Numbered from the stretch's first letter, positions 45,895 to 57,729 are shown. The stretch is 64,000 nt of DNA from Hepsetus odoe (GCA_017165825.1 CM029368.1:1870634-1934633); one strand, 5' to 3'. Numbers and translations: made by a program. Notes: generated from the sequence alone by a model not told the origin.

Positions 45895-46195
45895 ACCAGG
45901 GAGCCTGATTCGCTGTTAGTTCAGCTCTCCAAGGGTCAAAGGTGGGGACACCTGGACTTGAGTCTGGTCCCTCGCAGAGGTGAACACACTAACACACACT
46001 CACACCTACAGGCAACTCCATCTCCAGTCCACCTGACGTGCAGGTCTGTGGACGGTGGTAGAAACCAATTCATGGAGAAACACACCTGAACACGGGGACA
46101 GGGACACCTGGAGCGTCCCACCTGGGAATCAAATTCCCAGGGAATTCTCACTGTGAGGCGACAGCACTACACACTGCACCACCGTGCCGTCCATT
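45895..46195 (-). mobile_element. SINE family C
   Basis: Minus-strand copy: GTCAAAGGTGGGGACACCTGG, GACGTGCAGGTCTGTGGACGG, CCCACCTGGGAATCAAATTCC and GCACCACCGTGCCGTCC at the head. Confidence 0.75.
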
Positions 46196-46197
46196 GT

Positions 46198-46735
46198 GTG
46201 TTTAATTGATCTGAAATACGATCATCTGGGCGTATAAATAGGTGCTAAAGATCTGAAGGGTCTCCGGTCTCCCTGATATGTCTTTGGACTGGAGGATGAA
46301 GACAGAGCACCTGGAGGAAACCAACACTCTACACAGAAAGAACATAGAACATAGAAGTAATTTATTGAAATGTTCTAGACATGAACTCATTTTACAGCCA
46401 TTTAACTATAAAGAAAACAGATTCTACATTTTACTGAAAACAGTCATAAATTATTTGAATTCATTTCAAGTGGAAAAAATAAAAATGCACAAGAAATGAC
46501 CAGCAGACCGTGAGAGACAGAAGCCCTGATGGTGCAACAATCCGCAACACGCTGCCCTCTTAACCAAGGAATTCATCTGAAAGAAAAAGTGGCGAGTTTT
46601 AAAGAAGTTGGAACAGTCGTGTACTTGCACAAGAAACAGCCACGGTTTACGGCTGGTACCTGACTTCTCCAAAATGTGGTACAGAGTCCATTTATGTTGA
46701 GTTCAAAGCTTTTATCTTGACCTTTCTGTGAAAGC
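46198..46735. other. Spacer without a recognised gene
   Basis: Nothing recognised except a short family C-like piece (CTGGAGGAAACCAACACTCTA) near 46310. Confidence 0.45.
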
Positions 46736-46739
46736 TAAG

Positions 46740-46988
46740 AAAGAAGGTGACAACCCTTGTCATTGCGAGGTCACAGCACAGCAAACCACAACGAAATTGG
46801 ACCTTTGCATTTAGCCCATGCACACAAACACCATGCAGCTATTGAAAGCGCCCAGGGAGCAGTGACAGGGACGGCACTTTGCTCAAGGGTACCTTAGGGC
46901 AACCTATTGGGAAGGGGTTCGAACCCCAGATCCTCCAATCATGCGGCTAACGCCCGAACCACTAGGCCACCGCTGCCGCAAGTTGTTG
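46740..46988 (-). mobile_element. SINE family A, nearly full length
   Basis: GAAGGTGACAACCCTTGTCA at the tail, then CACTTTGCTCAAGGGTACC, GGTTCGAACCCCAGATCCTCC and CACTAGGCCACCGCTGCCG at the head. Confidence 0.85.
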
Positions 46989-47049
46989 TCTGATTGGGTA
47001 AAAGGAACACAGTATTGATTCTGAGTCTTATTTTTCTTTAGCTAAGTGT

Positions 47050-47278
47050 TAAAACATCCATCCATTTTCTGCTACTTGTCCAAACCAGCACACACACACG
47101 GTGAAGACAGGAGACGCATCCTGGACAGGTCGCCAGCCCATCGCAGGGAGGAGCAGGACGGGGACAGCACCTTGCACAAGGGTACCTCAGGTCAACCCAT
47201 TGGGAAGGGGTTCGAACCCCCGACCCTCTGATCATGTGGCTGATGCCCTAACCACTAGGCCACCACTGCCCCCGTGTT
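47050..47278 (-). mobile_element. SINE family A composite
   Basis: It starts with CATCCATCCATTTTCTGCTAC, continues with GACAGGTCGCCAGCCCATCG and family A text, and ends CACTAGGCCACCACTGCCCCC. AAAACAT occurs at both ends and may be a target-site duplication. Confidence 0.8.
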
Positions 47279-47942
47279 AAAACATGAGAGTGAATTTGTT
47301 TTGTGAGTGAATTCATGACTGGGATTCAATCACTTTTACAAGTTGAGATGATGAAGATCATCACAGACATCATTCACATCAACACAAAGTTCTCCTAAAA
47401 CTGGTTTTCTGCCACTTTTACACAAGAATAAATGAAAGAAGGACCGTATCACAGATTTTATCAGCAGAATCTCCTTCCACCAAAAAGTAGTTTTCTTCAC
47501 TGCTGCTTAAAGGGCCATGACAGAGCTTTTTCAATGCTTTCCACGTTAAGCTGAGTGTGGTTTTGAAGAAATGAAGAAACATGTGCAGATGATTCCAGAT
47601 GATCAGGTGATTCATTTGCTCCTGATGCTGAACACTGAGTGGTCTAGAACCTTTAATCTAGAACCTTGTATCTTTAGACACTTTGCAGGCGCTAAAACAT
47701 TTGTTCCTTTTACTTTCATTTAGCTGGTAAAGTTTCGTTTGTAAGTTTAAATGGTAAACGGTTTATAAAGTGAAAGTACTGATATGGAATCCTGAGGTCT
47801 AGTCCCTAAACATTAGGCCTCCACTGCCCCAGAAGGGGGTCTCCAAACACCATCCTGAGAGTCACTCGACATAAGATTTCAATCAGTTGAAATGGTGTAT
47901 TTTTTTAATGGATTTTTTTATGGGTTTTTAAAGACCCATAAA

Positions 47943-48112
47943 CATGGGTGGTGGGCGTGGTCTAGTGGTAGGGTACTTGCTTACAGACCTATGCATCAAG
48001 AGGTCACAGGTTTAAATCTCACTTCTAGCACCACTGGGTTTCTGGGGATAACCCTGATTATGAGGGTTATACTCTGAACTCAGGATAAGAGTGTTTGCCA
48101 AGTTCTTACATC
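47943..48112 (+). mobile_element. SINE family B
   Basis: GGTGGGCGTGGTCTAGTGGTA head, TTTAAATCTCACTTCTAGCA, then a decayed GGATAAGAGTGTTTGCCAAG tail. Confidence 0.7.
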
Positions 48113-48284
48113 CTCAATTTAATGTGATTCCCTTCGTAAGCACGTTTCCTAGACTCCTTCTTCACTTAAGCTGAGGATTTGGAAATTCAGTTTAATGTAC
48201 AATCTAGCTATTCTTTCTGGAAGTAGCAGAGGACAAAAGATTATTGCAATGAATTACATGCTGAGTGTCACAGTTCAGGTTTGG

Positions 48285-48528
48285 TGCAGTAGAGGGCGCT
48301 CTGTTCTGACTGAGCACACCTGAGCTCATGAAGGCACAGGTGCGCTTCATTGGTGCTGCTATTGAAGCTCCAATGAGTCAGAACAGAGCGCGGTTCATTC
48401 ATAAGGCGACGCCTTAAGTTGATGGTGGTGTTTTTAGTTCCCAGTATCTTGGATTTTGGTTTATGGTTAATAAAGTTATGTTCCGGATCGCTGGCTCTGC
48501 ACTGACGTCCTTCCCTTCTTCTGCAGAA
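48285..48528 (+). repeat. Solo LTR related to the 2.9-7.0 kb element
   Basis: Plus-strand sense. It shares GCTCTGTTCTGAC, ACACCTGAGCT, GTTAATAAAGTTATGTTCC (poly(A) signal) and CTCTGCACTGACGTCCTTCC with the reverse complement of the LTR pair. No second LTR or interior was found nearby, so it is probably a solo LTR. Confidence 0.6.
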
Positions 48529-48684
48529 TGGCAAGACAACAACAACTGTTAAGTAAAGAAGGAATGGCTTGTCTACCACTTGCCAAAAAGAAACCTTTTG
48601 GGATGATTTTCGTTACTTCTGCCATGTCACTACAACGTTCCACAACTAGAACATCATGCCCACTGTCAAAAATGGTAGAGGTAG

Positions 48685-48990
48685 TTACTCTTCAGCAAAG
48701 TACCGTCCTCATCACTGCTGCCTGGGCACTGGATATGGCTGCCCCCTGCTGGACGGTGTGTGTGGATTAAATACAGAGGCAGCATAGTGTTTAGGGACTA
48801 GGCCACAGGATATGAGGGTTGTGCTTTGGAATCCCAGATCAACAGCTTGCCCTGAGGTTCCCTTGAGTAAGGTACTGTCCCCATCACTGCCTCCCCCAAC
48901 ACTGAATAGGGCTGCTCCCTGCTCGACGCTTGTGTGGGTGAAAAGCTGTATGTCTCATTTAGAGAACTATATGTAAAAGCTAATGTCAAG
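48685..48990 (+). mobile_element. Two adjoining SINE family A pieces
   Basis: The first (48685-48778) ends in GGATATGGCTGCCCCCTGCT, GGACGGTGTGTGTGG. The second (48778-48990) starts AGGCAGCATAGTGTTTAGGG and has TTGCCCTGAGGTTCCCTTGAG. Confidence 0.7.
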
Positions 48991-49149
48991 CGCCCCGGTT
49001 CAATTTGCAAGTTTTAAAGGTTTAATGTCCTTTACAGGAGCATGTGCATGATTTCTGTTTATTTACTGAGAAGAATAAAACCTAAAATGTAAAATTTTCA
49101 AAAGAAATAATGTAGTAGGGGCCACATTTTATAGTATCTGTACTATAAA

Positions 49150-49348
49150 ATCCCAGCACACACAGGGTGAAGGACCTGGGGGACACACCCTGGACAGGTC
49201 GCCAGCCCATCGCAGGGAGGAGCAGGACGGGGACGGCACCTTGCTCAAGGGTAACTCAGGGCAACCTAGTGAGAAGGGGTTCGAACCCCCGATCCTCCAA
49301 TCATAGGGCCAACGCCCTAACCACTAGACCACCGCTGCCCCCTAGCTG
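49150..49348 (-). mobile_element. SINE family A composite
   Basis: CCCAGCACACACAGGGTGAAG, CCTGGACAGGTCGCCAGCCC, GGTTCGAACCCCCGATCCTCC and CCACTAGACCACCGCTGCCCC. Confidence 0.8.
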
Positions 49349-49742
49349 TAACTTTAGAAAAAGGTAAAAATGATGCATTCAATGCGTTCTCTATGAAGAC
49401 TGTGAACGTATTTCCTCTTGGGAATTTTGGAAAACACTGTCCATGAATGCCCAAACACTTACACAGCACTTTATCATCAGATTAAAAAGTCTGGACTTCT
49501 CACAAACACAAAAAGTGTTGAAAACTTGCAAAACTTTACTGCAGCATATGAAGCCTTTCAAGTGTGTGTAGCTGCAGACCATATCTTCTCGCTCATGCAG
49601 ATATAAAATTATGACCGTACAGCCAGCTCAACGCACACACTAGTCTTTCAGATAACGGCTGATGGAAGGGAAGCAGTTTGCATGTCTGAGATACTTTGAG
49701 TGACGATGACTGAAGAGTTTGGTCATTTTAAAAGACACCACA

Positions 49743-52700
49743 ATGAAGGCCCTGCGCTTCTGCACACTTTTCTCTCTACAGGTGGTCTTCGCTTTGGTCC
49801 AGCAACCTGTTTATAAAGGTAACGTAAGAAGCTGCCTTTTTATTTCAAACATATTTTGTAAAATCTTGTTCAAAATAAGAAAATGCCATTGCTGTGATCC
49901 TGTGAATGGAGTTGTGTTGATTGTCAAAAGTAATGGGACTGAAAAAAGTTTAGGAAACAGAAGTGCGACATGGAATAGATCATTCTATAATGACATGGGA
50001 AGGTTTATTGTAAATAAACTTGTTGTTTTGGGATCTTAAGTCACATTTACAACATATGGCTCGACCAAATGAACTTTTTCTTGTAGGCATCAACCAAGAA
50101 AGCTGGTTTGCTGCTACAGAGAACAGCGCTCAACTGTAAGAACATACTCCTTTCATTTCTCCACTTGCTGACGTTATAATTCAAGATTCTTTGCAAGTTT
50201 TGATTTTCGTGCATACAAATTCATAAACTAGGGGTGGAAAAATTGAATTCTAAAATGCATCATGATATGTAAGAGATAACTAAGAGGTTCTGAACCTTTC
50301 AAAAAAAAAGTCAGAGTTGGGGTTCCTCAAAGGATTTTTCTTAGTGCCACAAAAGGAGGAAAAAATGTTGTAGTCAGAAAATAGCCATAAAATGTAACAT
50401 TAAAAAGATAATTGGCTAATCTATGAAAATTCAGGCTAAAAAACCTGATAAAAATACAAAAAAAAAATTTTTAAGTGTGAAATACCATCTGAATGTATGG
50501 CATGTACAGACTCCATCCATGTTCTGGAAAAACAGCTTTAAAATATTTAATAGTTTTCCCACAGTCATCTATAACTGAAGAGATTTTAAGGACCAAGACT
50601 GGGATGATAACTAATGAAAAAAAATGGATACATCAGAATAAAATTGTTGATAAATATCGGTGTTCATTACTTAAAACCTACAGATAAAGGTTTCACATTC
50701 AGGATTATAATTGGTCCGGTTCACCGCCACAAGGAGGGGACAAAGATGAATGAAAGAAAGAAGAAGAAAGAAGAAACAGAAAATGATCAGTAATCTTTCA
50801 TTTCTGAGCTTTATACAGCAGAGGAAGGAAATGTTACTATAGTATATAATATTCATGAAAATAGCATGTGATTTCCATAAAAGACGTACAAATCCTAAAA
50901 CAAGAGCTGGGAGAAACTCCATGCTGCAACAAAAACGAGAGAAATGATGCAAAGACATTTTTTAAAACACATTTTCCATTTGCTATCTGGAATAAAAATC
51001 ATGTTGAAAAAATCGTGAGATGCCCAGACATCTCCACCCCGATCATAAGTGCTTGGTGTGTAATATGTCTGAAAATGAAATTGTGTTTAATAAGCGCTAT
51101 CTTGTTTTTTTTGTCCAAAGACAAGAAGAAGCCAAAGACTTTCCTTTCCCTTTCCCACAAACATGCTCCTCAGTTGGAAATGATCCTCATAATCAAGAGT
51201 CTCCTGGAAAGCTCTCGGTGTGTGGCTTTCAAAATGACGCTTCAAGCAGACTAAACTTTGGCTGGTCTCCATCTTCAGCGGTGAAGATCAAATTTCCTCA
51301 CAAACCAACCAACTACAACCACCAGACCATAGTCATCCTGGAGGATGATCAAATAGTTGTGAAGTCTGCTTCTTTCCTTTTTGAGAAACATCCTTCAGAG
51401 TCAACTTTGATCAAATATCACAACGGGACCCTGCACGTGATTAGAGGTGCTGTAGCCCATCTTACAAGGAAAGCTCAAATAGTGCTGGTTGGTCATGGCA
51501 ACAAAGGAAGTGATGGGGTGTCCAGGCTGGGTGGTCTGAGTCCTGAGGAAATTGTTAAAGTAGTTGATGCCATTGTGGTTGCAGGGGAGCATATACAGAC
51601 CCTCACCTTGGTGGGATGTTATCTTGGAAGTGATCTTCATTTTGCCAAGAAGCTTCTGATTGAGCTGGGAGGTATAAGGGTTAAGCCCAAGCTACAGTTA
51701 TGGAGATCTGCAGTTTCGGTTAGCCCCAGTGGAGATAAACTAACAATGGATGATGAAGTGTGGCGACACGGGGACAGCAGCAAGAAGGTTGTTGCCTGGT
51801 TGGATGAGAATGGGACTCTCTTGGCTGAAGCGGGACAGGGAAACAGAGGCAAGATCTATCACAATTACAAAGGCCATCCTTTGTATTTACAAACTCTTGA
51901 ATGGCCATCTCATCCTCAGATGTTTGTCCCTCCTGACCTACGCAAGAAATATGCATCTATCGATTGTCTGGAGGGTCTAACATGGAGCTTGTTTTTTGAG
52001 GAACACGATAAAAGACGTGCCCCAGATTTCATCCCAGCAAATGACCTCTCACCTGTGTGGCTAAGCAATCGACAACCAAAAGAAGGAGTCACCATTAAAC
52101 ACATCTCCAGCATCCTGGACCTTGTTCTTGAAATCAGGTACCATGCAAGAGAGGATGAAAACGATGACATATACTACATTCTCAACAAATTCGTTTTCAA
52201 AGTAGTGAAAAGAACTTTCTATACTTCTCTGGTGGGTAAATACATTAATTTGAAAAACCAGCAAGAGGTCCAATTGTTTTTAGATACTTTTGAAGCCCAG
52301 GAAGATCAATATACCATAGCAGAGCTGAGGGAGGGCCTGAAAGCATCTGACTTTAACAAGTTCTGCCGGGAGACGTTCCAGGCGAAGCAGTGTGACGATA
52401 ATTGCGGGCAGTGGGGTCGCTTCTTCATGGAGGCAGTGTTTTCAGCCTCGATAAGGAACTTCCGAACCTTCTCACTGTTCCTCATGAGCGTCATCGCTTG
52501 TGAGGTCAGTCGATCCAGAGGAACAGATGACTCAATTTGCTCTTCCTTTGTTGGCAATGACTATCCCATGGTTCGAGCAGATCCCTGGCCTTTCCACGGC
52601 CGACGAGGATTCTATGGGTGCACCATAGACGCTCATGAGAAGCCAATCAAGCGTGAGAGGGTCTACTGGATAGATGAAGTGGTTTCTAAAGAAAATTACC

Positions 52701-52894
52701 TTTATAGCATATCAAAGCAGATGATGTCCGGTGTGGATCATGACCAGGAAACAGAGCTAGATATCTTTGGCAAAGTCAAGGTGATGAATAAATATGCATT
52801 TGCATCCTATCTTGAATATTTTCGTGGGACAGTTGAGGGAAAGAAACTGTCTCGAGGATGCATTGGACCATCTGCATATGACCCTTATGAATAA
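49743..52894 (+). CDS. Secreted protein with a toxin-type C80 cysteine protease (CPD) domain
   Basis: Three coding exons: 49743-49818 (signal peptide MKALRFCTLFSLQVVFALV, donor GTAACG, phase 1), 50087-50135 (GINQESWFAATENSAQ, donor GTAAGA, phase 2) and 51121-52894 (all the rest). The product is 632 residues. Residues about 95-278 follow the layout of the C80 self-processing domain of MARTX and clostridial glucosylating toxins: a first strand TIVILEDDQIVVKSA (111-125; Asp117/118 fits the acidic residue), EKHPSESTLIKY, then IVLVGHGNKG with His167 in the GHG motif, LGGLSPEEIV, and LTLVGCYLG with Cys208, 41 residues on. Basic residues follow (KK218-219, R228, K230, K232, KK263-264), where the bacterial domain binds inositol hexakisphosphate. 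Residues about 285-632 resemble nothing I know; they contain several cysteines and no clear transmembrane segment. Known for the family: the domain cuts its own polypeptide after InsP6 binding inside host cells. Inferred: a secreted fish effector or regulated autoprotease. Perforin genes lie on both sides. Confidence 0.75.
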
Positions 52895-53261
52895 CCTCAC
52901 CACCTTTCTCTGATAATCACATTAACGATTTTATTCTCATATTTCAGCACAGCCTGGGGGTCAAAGGTTATTTTGTAGCACTTGATTACTTCCACAAGTA
53001 TTTTGTGGAAAAAATTCATGCAAATGAAGGAGTGGCTTTACAACTGTCCAGAGTGCAAAATGCAAATGGGACACAGTAACAGTTGAACACAATGAAACAA
53101 CGTGACAAAAACATTTTAATGGGATTTTTTCTAATCAAATCATTTACATTTATAGTTACGAGAGTAAAATGATCCTTTAATTCTGAACTAATAATTGCTA
53201 TATTTATTATCTAAGTCTGTCTAAGTAAAATCCTGGTTGTGTAATTGTGTATATACCTAAT

Positions 53262-53267
53262 AATAAA
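53262..53267 (+). terminator. Poly(A) signal of the C80-domain gene
   Basis: AATAAA 368 bases after the stop, followed by a T-rich stretch. It is the most likely end of the transcript. Confidence 0.65.
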
Positions 53268-53284
53268 GTTATTTTCCTGTTTGT

Positions 53285-53795
53285 GAAGCATTATTCTATT
53301 CTTTTTCTTTTTTTGGCACTATAATTTATAATCTGTGTTTCTTCCTTTTACTTCAAAAGGAGAACATCAATTTGGTTCTACCTCAACGTGTAAGTACCCT
53401 CAGTGCCAGCAGATGGCACAAGACCTGTAAATTGTCAAGCAGAGGTTTATTTCTGATGGAGTTTGTCACCATTCTGTGGTGCTTAGTGATCCACAAAATC
53501 TGAAAGTATGCATAAAAAAAGCTTCATTAGTAACTTTTTACTAATGATGGCCTCGCCACACTCCCCGGACTACTGAACCAGGATTCCGGATTCACAGATC
53601 ACTCCCGTCACCCCTAATTTTTGTTCTTTTTTGTTCTCGCCATGCTCTCGCGTCTTTGTGGCTCTTTGTCTTTACACACCGCTATGACAGAAGAATAGAC
53701 CTATCCCAGAGGAGCAGCTGACAGTGTCCCCCCAGAGGAACAGCATGGGGAACTTGAGGAGCTCTGCAGACAGCTGGCAGAACAAGGCCAATTAA
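53285..53795. other. Spacer without a recognised gene
   Basis: No gene. AGTGCCAGCAGATGGCAC at about 53401 resembles a CTCF core site, but this is a single weak match. Confidence 0.4.
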
Positions 53796-53799
53796 ACAA

Positions 53800-54600
53800 A
53801 ATTAGGATGAACAGGATTTGAAAAGAGTATTAAAGTAAGTAGGACAAAGACAGAATGCATGAGTGTGAATTAAAGGGAGGAAAGTGGAGTAGTTAGGATG
53901 CAGGGAGTCGACAAAGGTGGAGGAATTTAAATAGTTGGGATGCAGTTGGAATGGGTGGAGTGATTTGGAGTGATTTGTGACAGACAGGGGACCAGCAAGA
54001 GTAAAAGGGAAGGTTTACAGAACAGTAGTGAGACCAGCTAGATTGTACAGGTTGGAAGCAGTGGTGCTGATGAAAAGACAGGAGGCAGAGCTGGAGGCGT
54101 CAGAATGAAAGCTGCTGAGATTTTTGATGTGACAAGGATGGACAGATTTGGAATGTGTATAGAGGGACAGCTCAGGTTGGACATTTTGGAGACAGCGTGA
54201 GAGAAGCAAGGCTGCGATTGTTTAGACATTATATTGGGAGGAAGATGTTGAAGAATGCCAGGAAAGAGCATTCTTCTAGAGGTTTATGCACGAGGTGAGA
54301 GACGGCATGCAGGTGGTAAGTTTGAAAGAGGAAGATGCAGAGGACAGGAAGGAATGGAAATGGATGATCCTCTGTGGTGACTCCTAAATGGTAGCAGCCA
54401 AAAGAAGAAGATGAAAAAGATGATTTTAGAGGAACAGCTTAGGTTGAATTGTTTGGAGACAAAGTCAGAGAATTGAAATCACATTGTCCAGAGAAGAGAC
54501 GAGGAGTATATCAGGAGAAGGATGTTGAGGACGGTGTGAAAGAGGAAGATGCAGAGGACAGGAAGAAACCTGGAAACCTGGTGTGACTAATAAGAAGAGC
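53800..54600 (+). mobile_element. LINE RT fragments, two overlapping copies
   Basis: On the plus strand, frames include VGQRQNA-type text, AGTAAAAGGGAAGGTTTACAG (RVKGKVYR region), and the RMDR...GQLRLD and MLKN...region. A second shorter copy starts near 54425 (GGAACAGCTTAGGTTGAATTG) and ends at 54590. All frames are broken. Confidence 0.65.
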
Positions 54601-54604
54601 TCCA

Positions 54605-55520
54605 GGCATTCTGTATGTCATTTCCTTTATTTCCTTTTGCACCTTTGTCTTATTTATTTGTTTAAATATGTAACTGCCCTCCACAAATGACTGTTTTGAA
54701 CATAGTTTTACATGTTTTTCGAAAATGAATCCCACCAAGCTGCATTTAGATTCATGAAAGGTGCTTAATCAATAAAAAAGTTTATAAATATAAATATTAT
54801 TACTATCCTGTAGCCATTCATTCCTTGTAAACCAGGTATCCCTGCTCTAAAGCACGGGTTCTCAAAGCATTCTAAGGTTGCTAAGGGTCCCATACTCACA
54901 CCATATAGAAACAGAGGAAAAGGCATCAGGGTAACCAATAGAGAATCACTAGAGTGCTACACTGAAAAAGGCTTTTAGGGAAATTGTCAGGTAGCATGCT
55001 GTTGTATGTCTACATTAACTCTTGTTAACAAATCTGTTATACAGACTAAACAAAACATTGCATTAATAATAAAAATGTTCTATTTGATAACTTACTAAAG
55101 AAATGAGAATGTCTTTTAAAGTGGAAAACTGTAGTATGTTCTTGAATTTTTTCTCTTCTGAAGTTTCTTGTTGCTTGGTCTTCTGAAGTGTCTGCACACA
55201 AGCTCTTATCTTGTGACACTGTGGTAGGCAAATTGGTTTCTTTTGTTTCGGTATGTGTCACACTGACTCTAAGATAAGCTGTTCTCAACAGAAACCATTA
55301 CCACATTTTTGACCACAGCGTCTGAAGAAAATAACCGACAGATTAACTCTATATATATGTAAATACACAGGACGTCACTAGTTTCTCACACTGCTCAGCT
55401 GCGATCTTGGTCCATTCTTCTTGCAGTCTATTCCAAAATTTGGTAACAATAGTTTTTTCTTACGCATTACTTTGTCACCAAGGACAGAGATTCTATATGG
55501 ACTTTAGAAGATCTGGACTC
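54605..55520. other. Spacer without a recognised gene
   Basis: AT-rich. The short frames on both strands (for example minus 55046-55288) carry no motif I recognise. Confidence 0.45.
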
Positions 55521-55524
55521 TGAG

Positions 55525-55935
55525 ATGGCCATTTCATTGTTTCAATGTTCTCAGATGCAAAGGACTGCTTAACCCATTTTGCAGTGTGCCAGGCAATGGA
55601 TGAAAATTACAGGCTGACTGGGAGACTTCCATCTGCAAATGACATATTTTGACACTCCTGCTTAATCTGTCCTGCACCACTGCAAACAAAAAAGGGCTCA
55701 GCATTGTTCCTTGATGTAGTCCCACCTGTACCTTTAATGCATCCGTCACTCCTAATGTAGACCTCACCACTGTCACAGGCCCTCTCACATTTCCTGCATC
55801 ACCTTGGCATATTTCTCTACCACTTCATGTAATAACACAGCTTCTTTCCTGGCACCCTGTCAAACACTTCCTCTCCAAAGTAATCTTCCTTCTTCTCTAA
55901 TTCCCATTCGGCCATCAGTATCCCAATTTCCATTC
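55525..55935 (-). mobile_element. LINE reverse-transcriptase palm fragment
   Basis: The minus frame 55788-55534 reads GVTDALKVQVGLHQGTMLSP then FLFAVVQDRLSRSVK, the usual sequence just before the catalytic ADD block of non-LTR RTs. Upstream text (GTGCCAGGAAAGAAGCTGTG on the minus strand) continues the same ORF. Inactive. Confidence 0.75.
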
Positions 55936-56399
55936 ACACTCTGTTAACTAACAGTACTGGTGGTAGAAGTTGTAAACCTGGTTCCTTACTGTTTTGGCTT
56001 GTGTATCCCCAGTGGCTGGGTAATTAGAATGTGATCATAAAATATGATGGCTAGAAATCATGAATTATAGAAAAAAAGAAAATACTACAAAAATAATAAG
56101 AAATGAGAAGAAATCTACTTATAATACAGATATTCTTTTTAAACTCTTGTTCAGTCAGCAACATGTGTCGAAACATCCAACAACCTTTGCTCATTTCTGA
56201 GTTTCTGTAGCCTAGCACTAGCATGATATTTAATAACTTGATAACTTTTCGATCAGCTCTGAAAAAAAAAAATTTTAAGCATGAACTGATTCAGGGTTCA
56301 GAATAGAATTTCCTGCGTAAAATAAAACTCCATTGACAAGAATCATATTTGGTTGTGGAATCATGTGTGATAAAAATCAGCTCTGCGCTATGCAGGGTA

Positions 56400-56638
56400 G
56401 CAGGTTGAATTAGGGGTTAGCAGTAAGGCCCAATAACCAGAAGGTTGTGGGTGTGAGTCCTGGACCACTCTGAGATACCCTTGAGCAAGATACTGTCCCC
56501 AACACTGTTCCTCAGGCACTGGATCTTTGGCTGTCAACTGCTACATCATGTAAGGGTTCAAAGCAGAAAAAGCATTTTGTTGTGGTTTACTGTGTGCTGT
56601 GATGAGTTCATAGTCTCTTTCACTTTTCAACCCCATAA
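56400..56638 (+). mobile_element. SINE family A, diverged
   Basis: CCTTGAGCAAGATACTGTCC, CCTCAGGCACTGGATCTTTGG, CTGTGTGCTGTGATGAGTTC and TCTTTCACTTTTC. The head is weak. Confidence 0.7.
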
Positions 56639-56639
56639 A

Positions 56640-57325
56640 ATGAAACCATTTGAGCTGTGGCAAAGAAGGACTACTTAATGCTCTCCACTCATTTTGTGAA
56701 GATGAGAATTATTTTTATGTGTATATTCTAAAGTGGTTCTCTTTACTAAGTTTGCCTGAAGACTGCAAGAAGCAGAATCGGTCTGTGGACTCAGCTTGGT
56801 CAGCATTGTTCACAGTAATGATTTTCTAATTCCTATCCATATAATAACAGTTCTACCATCTAAAACACCAATAACAGAGTGTAAAAACGGCATCTTCCAG
56901 CTGGAAGGAAAACAAAACCCTGGACTTCACACAGCACACGCATGAGAATGCAGTAAAAAATGCAAAGTACGAGCCTTACAACAGGCACCACACTCATTTA
57001 TGACCTGTGGCAAATGACCAATGATCAGGAAGCCTTGAACTAGTGAAGTGAGTCAGACAGAGAAAAGGGGCTTTTCCAAACACTGATGCATAAATGAAAT
57101 AAAACTTCTGATATTAATATCATGTAAATAATAAAATAATGCTTCCCTCTAGGAATTGTGAGTGAATTTTCCAAGGAGCTGTTATTCATCATGTTCTTGT
57201 CCTAGCAGCTGATAATAACATTAACCATGATATTGAGTCCACCTTTGCCTGAACTGAATGAAGTGGGCATAATAAGACGAGTCCCTACCTCTCTGGATAA
57301 AACTGGAGTATCTCAGAGTAATAAC
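56640..57325. other. Spacer without a recognised gene
   Basis: A roughly 60-base segment around 57005-57070 (CAAATGACCAATGATCAGGAA, GAACTAGTGAAGTGAGTCAG) recurs inverted at 59770-59840, a short inverted pair 2.7 kb apart. No gene seen. Confidence 0.5.
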
Positions 57326-57334
57326 CAGGCCATG

Positions 57335-57450
57335 TTTAACATCAAATCAAGTAGACTTTATTGTCATTTAGACAGTACTTTCCTGTCATTTAGACAGTAC
57401 ACATTGAAAGAAAACAAAGTTCTTCCAGGACCGTGGTGCTACACATGAGA
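57335..57450. repeat. Dispersed repeat 3' end
   Basis: CAAGTAGACTTTATTGTCATT with a direct duplication of CTGTCATTTAGACAGTAC (or near), then TTCCAGGACCGTGGTGCTACA. This is a common fish repeat tail, class not certain. Confidence 0.45.
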
Positions 57451-57589
57451 CAATGTAGAAAAGGCAAGACAGACGGTGTTCTGTGGTTGATTGTGGAAGA
57501 TTTTTTCAGCAGCACTGATTGTTCTCAAGTACATGGTAGCCTCTATATCTATTCTCATATGTAAGAAATTTGGAACCATCAGCAGTTTA

Positions 57590-57728
57590 TGATGGTGGTG
57601 GTCTACTGGCAGGTTTCTTGCCTACAGACCAAGCAGTTCAAATCCCACCTCCAGCACCTCTACCATTGGGCTCTTAACGTGAAGTTGCTCCAGGTGGACT
57701 TTCTCTGGAATTGGAAGTCAATGTATTC
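57590..57728 (+). mobile_element. SINE family B, truncated
   Basis: ATGGTGGTGGTCTACTGGCAG head, TTCAAATCCCACCTCCAGCAC, then breaks off after GGGCTCTTAACGTG. Confidence 0.65.
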
Positions 57729-57729
57729 C

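Noticed and set aside
49391..49606. Frames just upstream of the C80 gene as an extra exon
   Set aside because: No splice signals connect them to the signal-peptide exon, and that exon already has its own ATG and a good signal peptide.
51020..51120. Upstream start for the 624-codon C80 frame
   Set aside because: The first 34 codons of that frame lie upstream of a good acceptor (TTTTTTTTGTCCAAAG) and are intron sequence. The spliced signal-peptide start is preferred.
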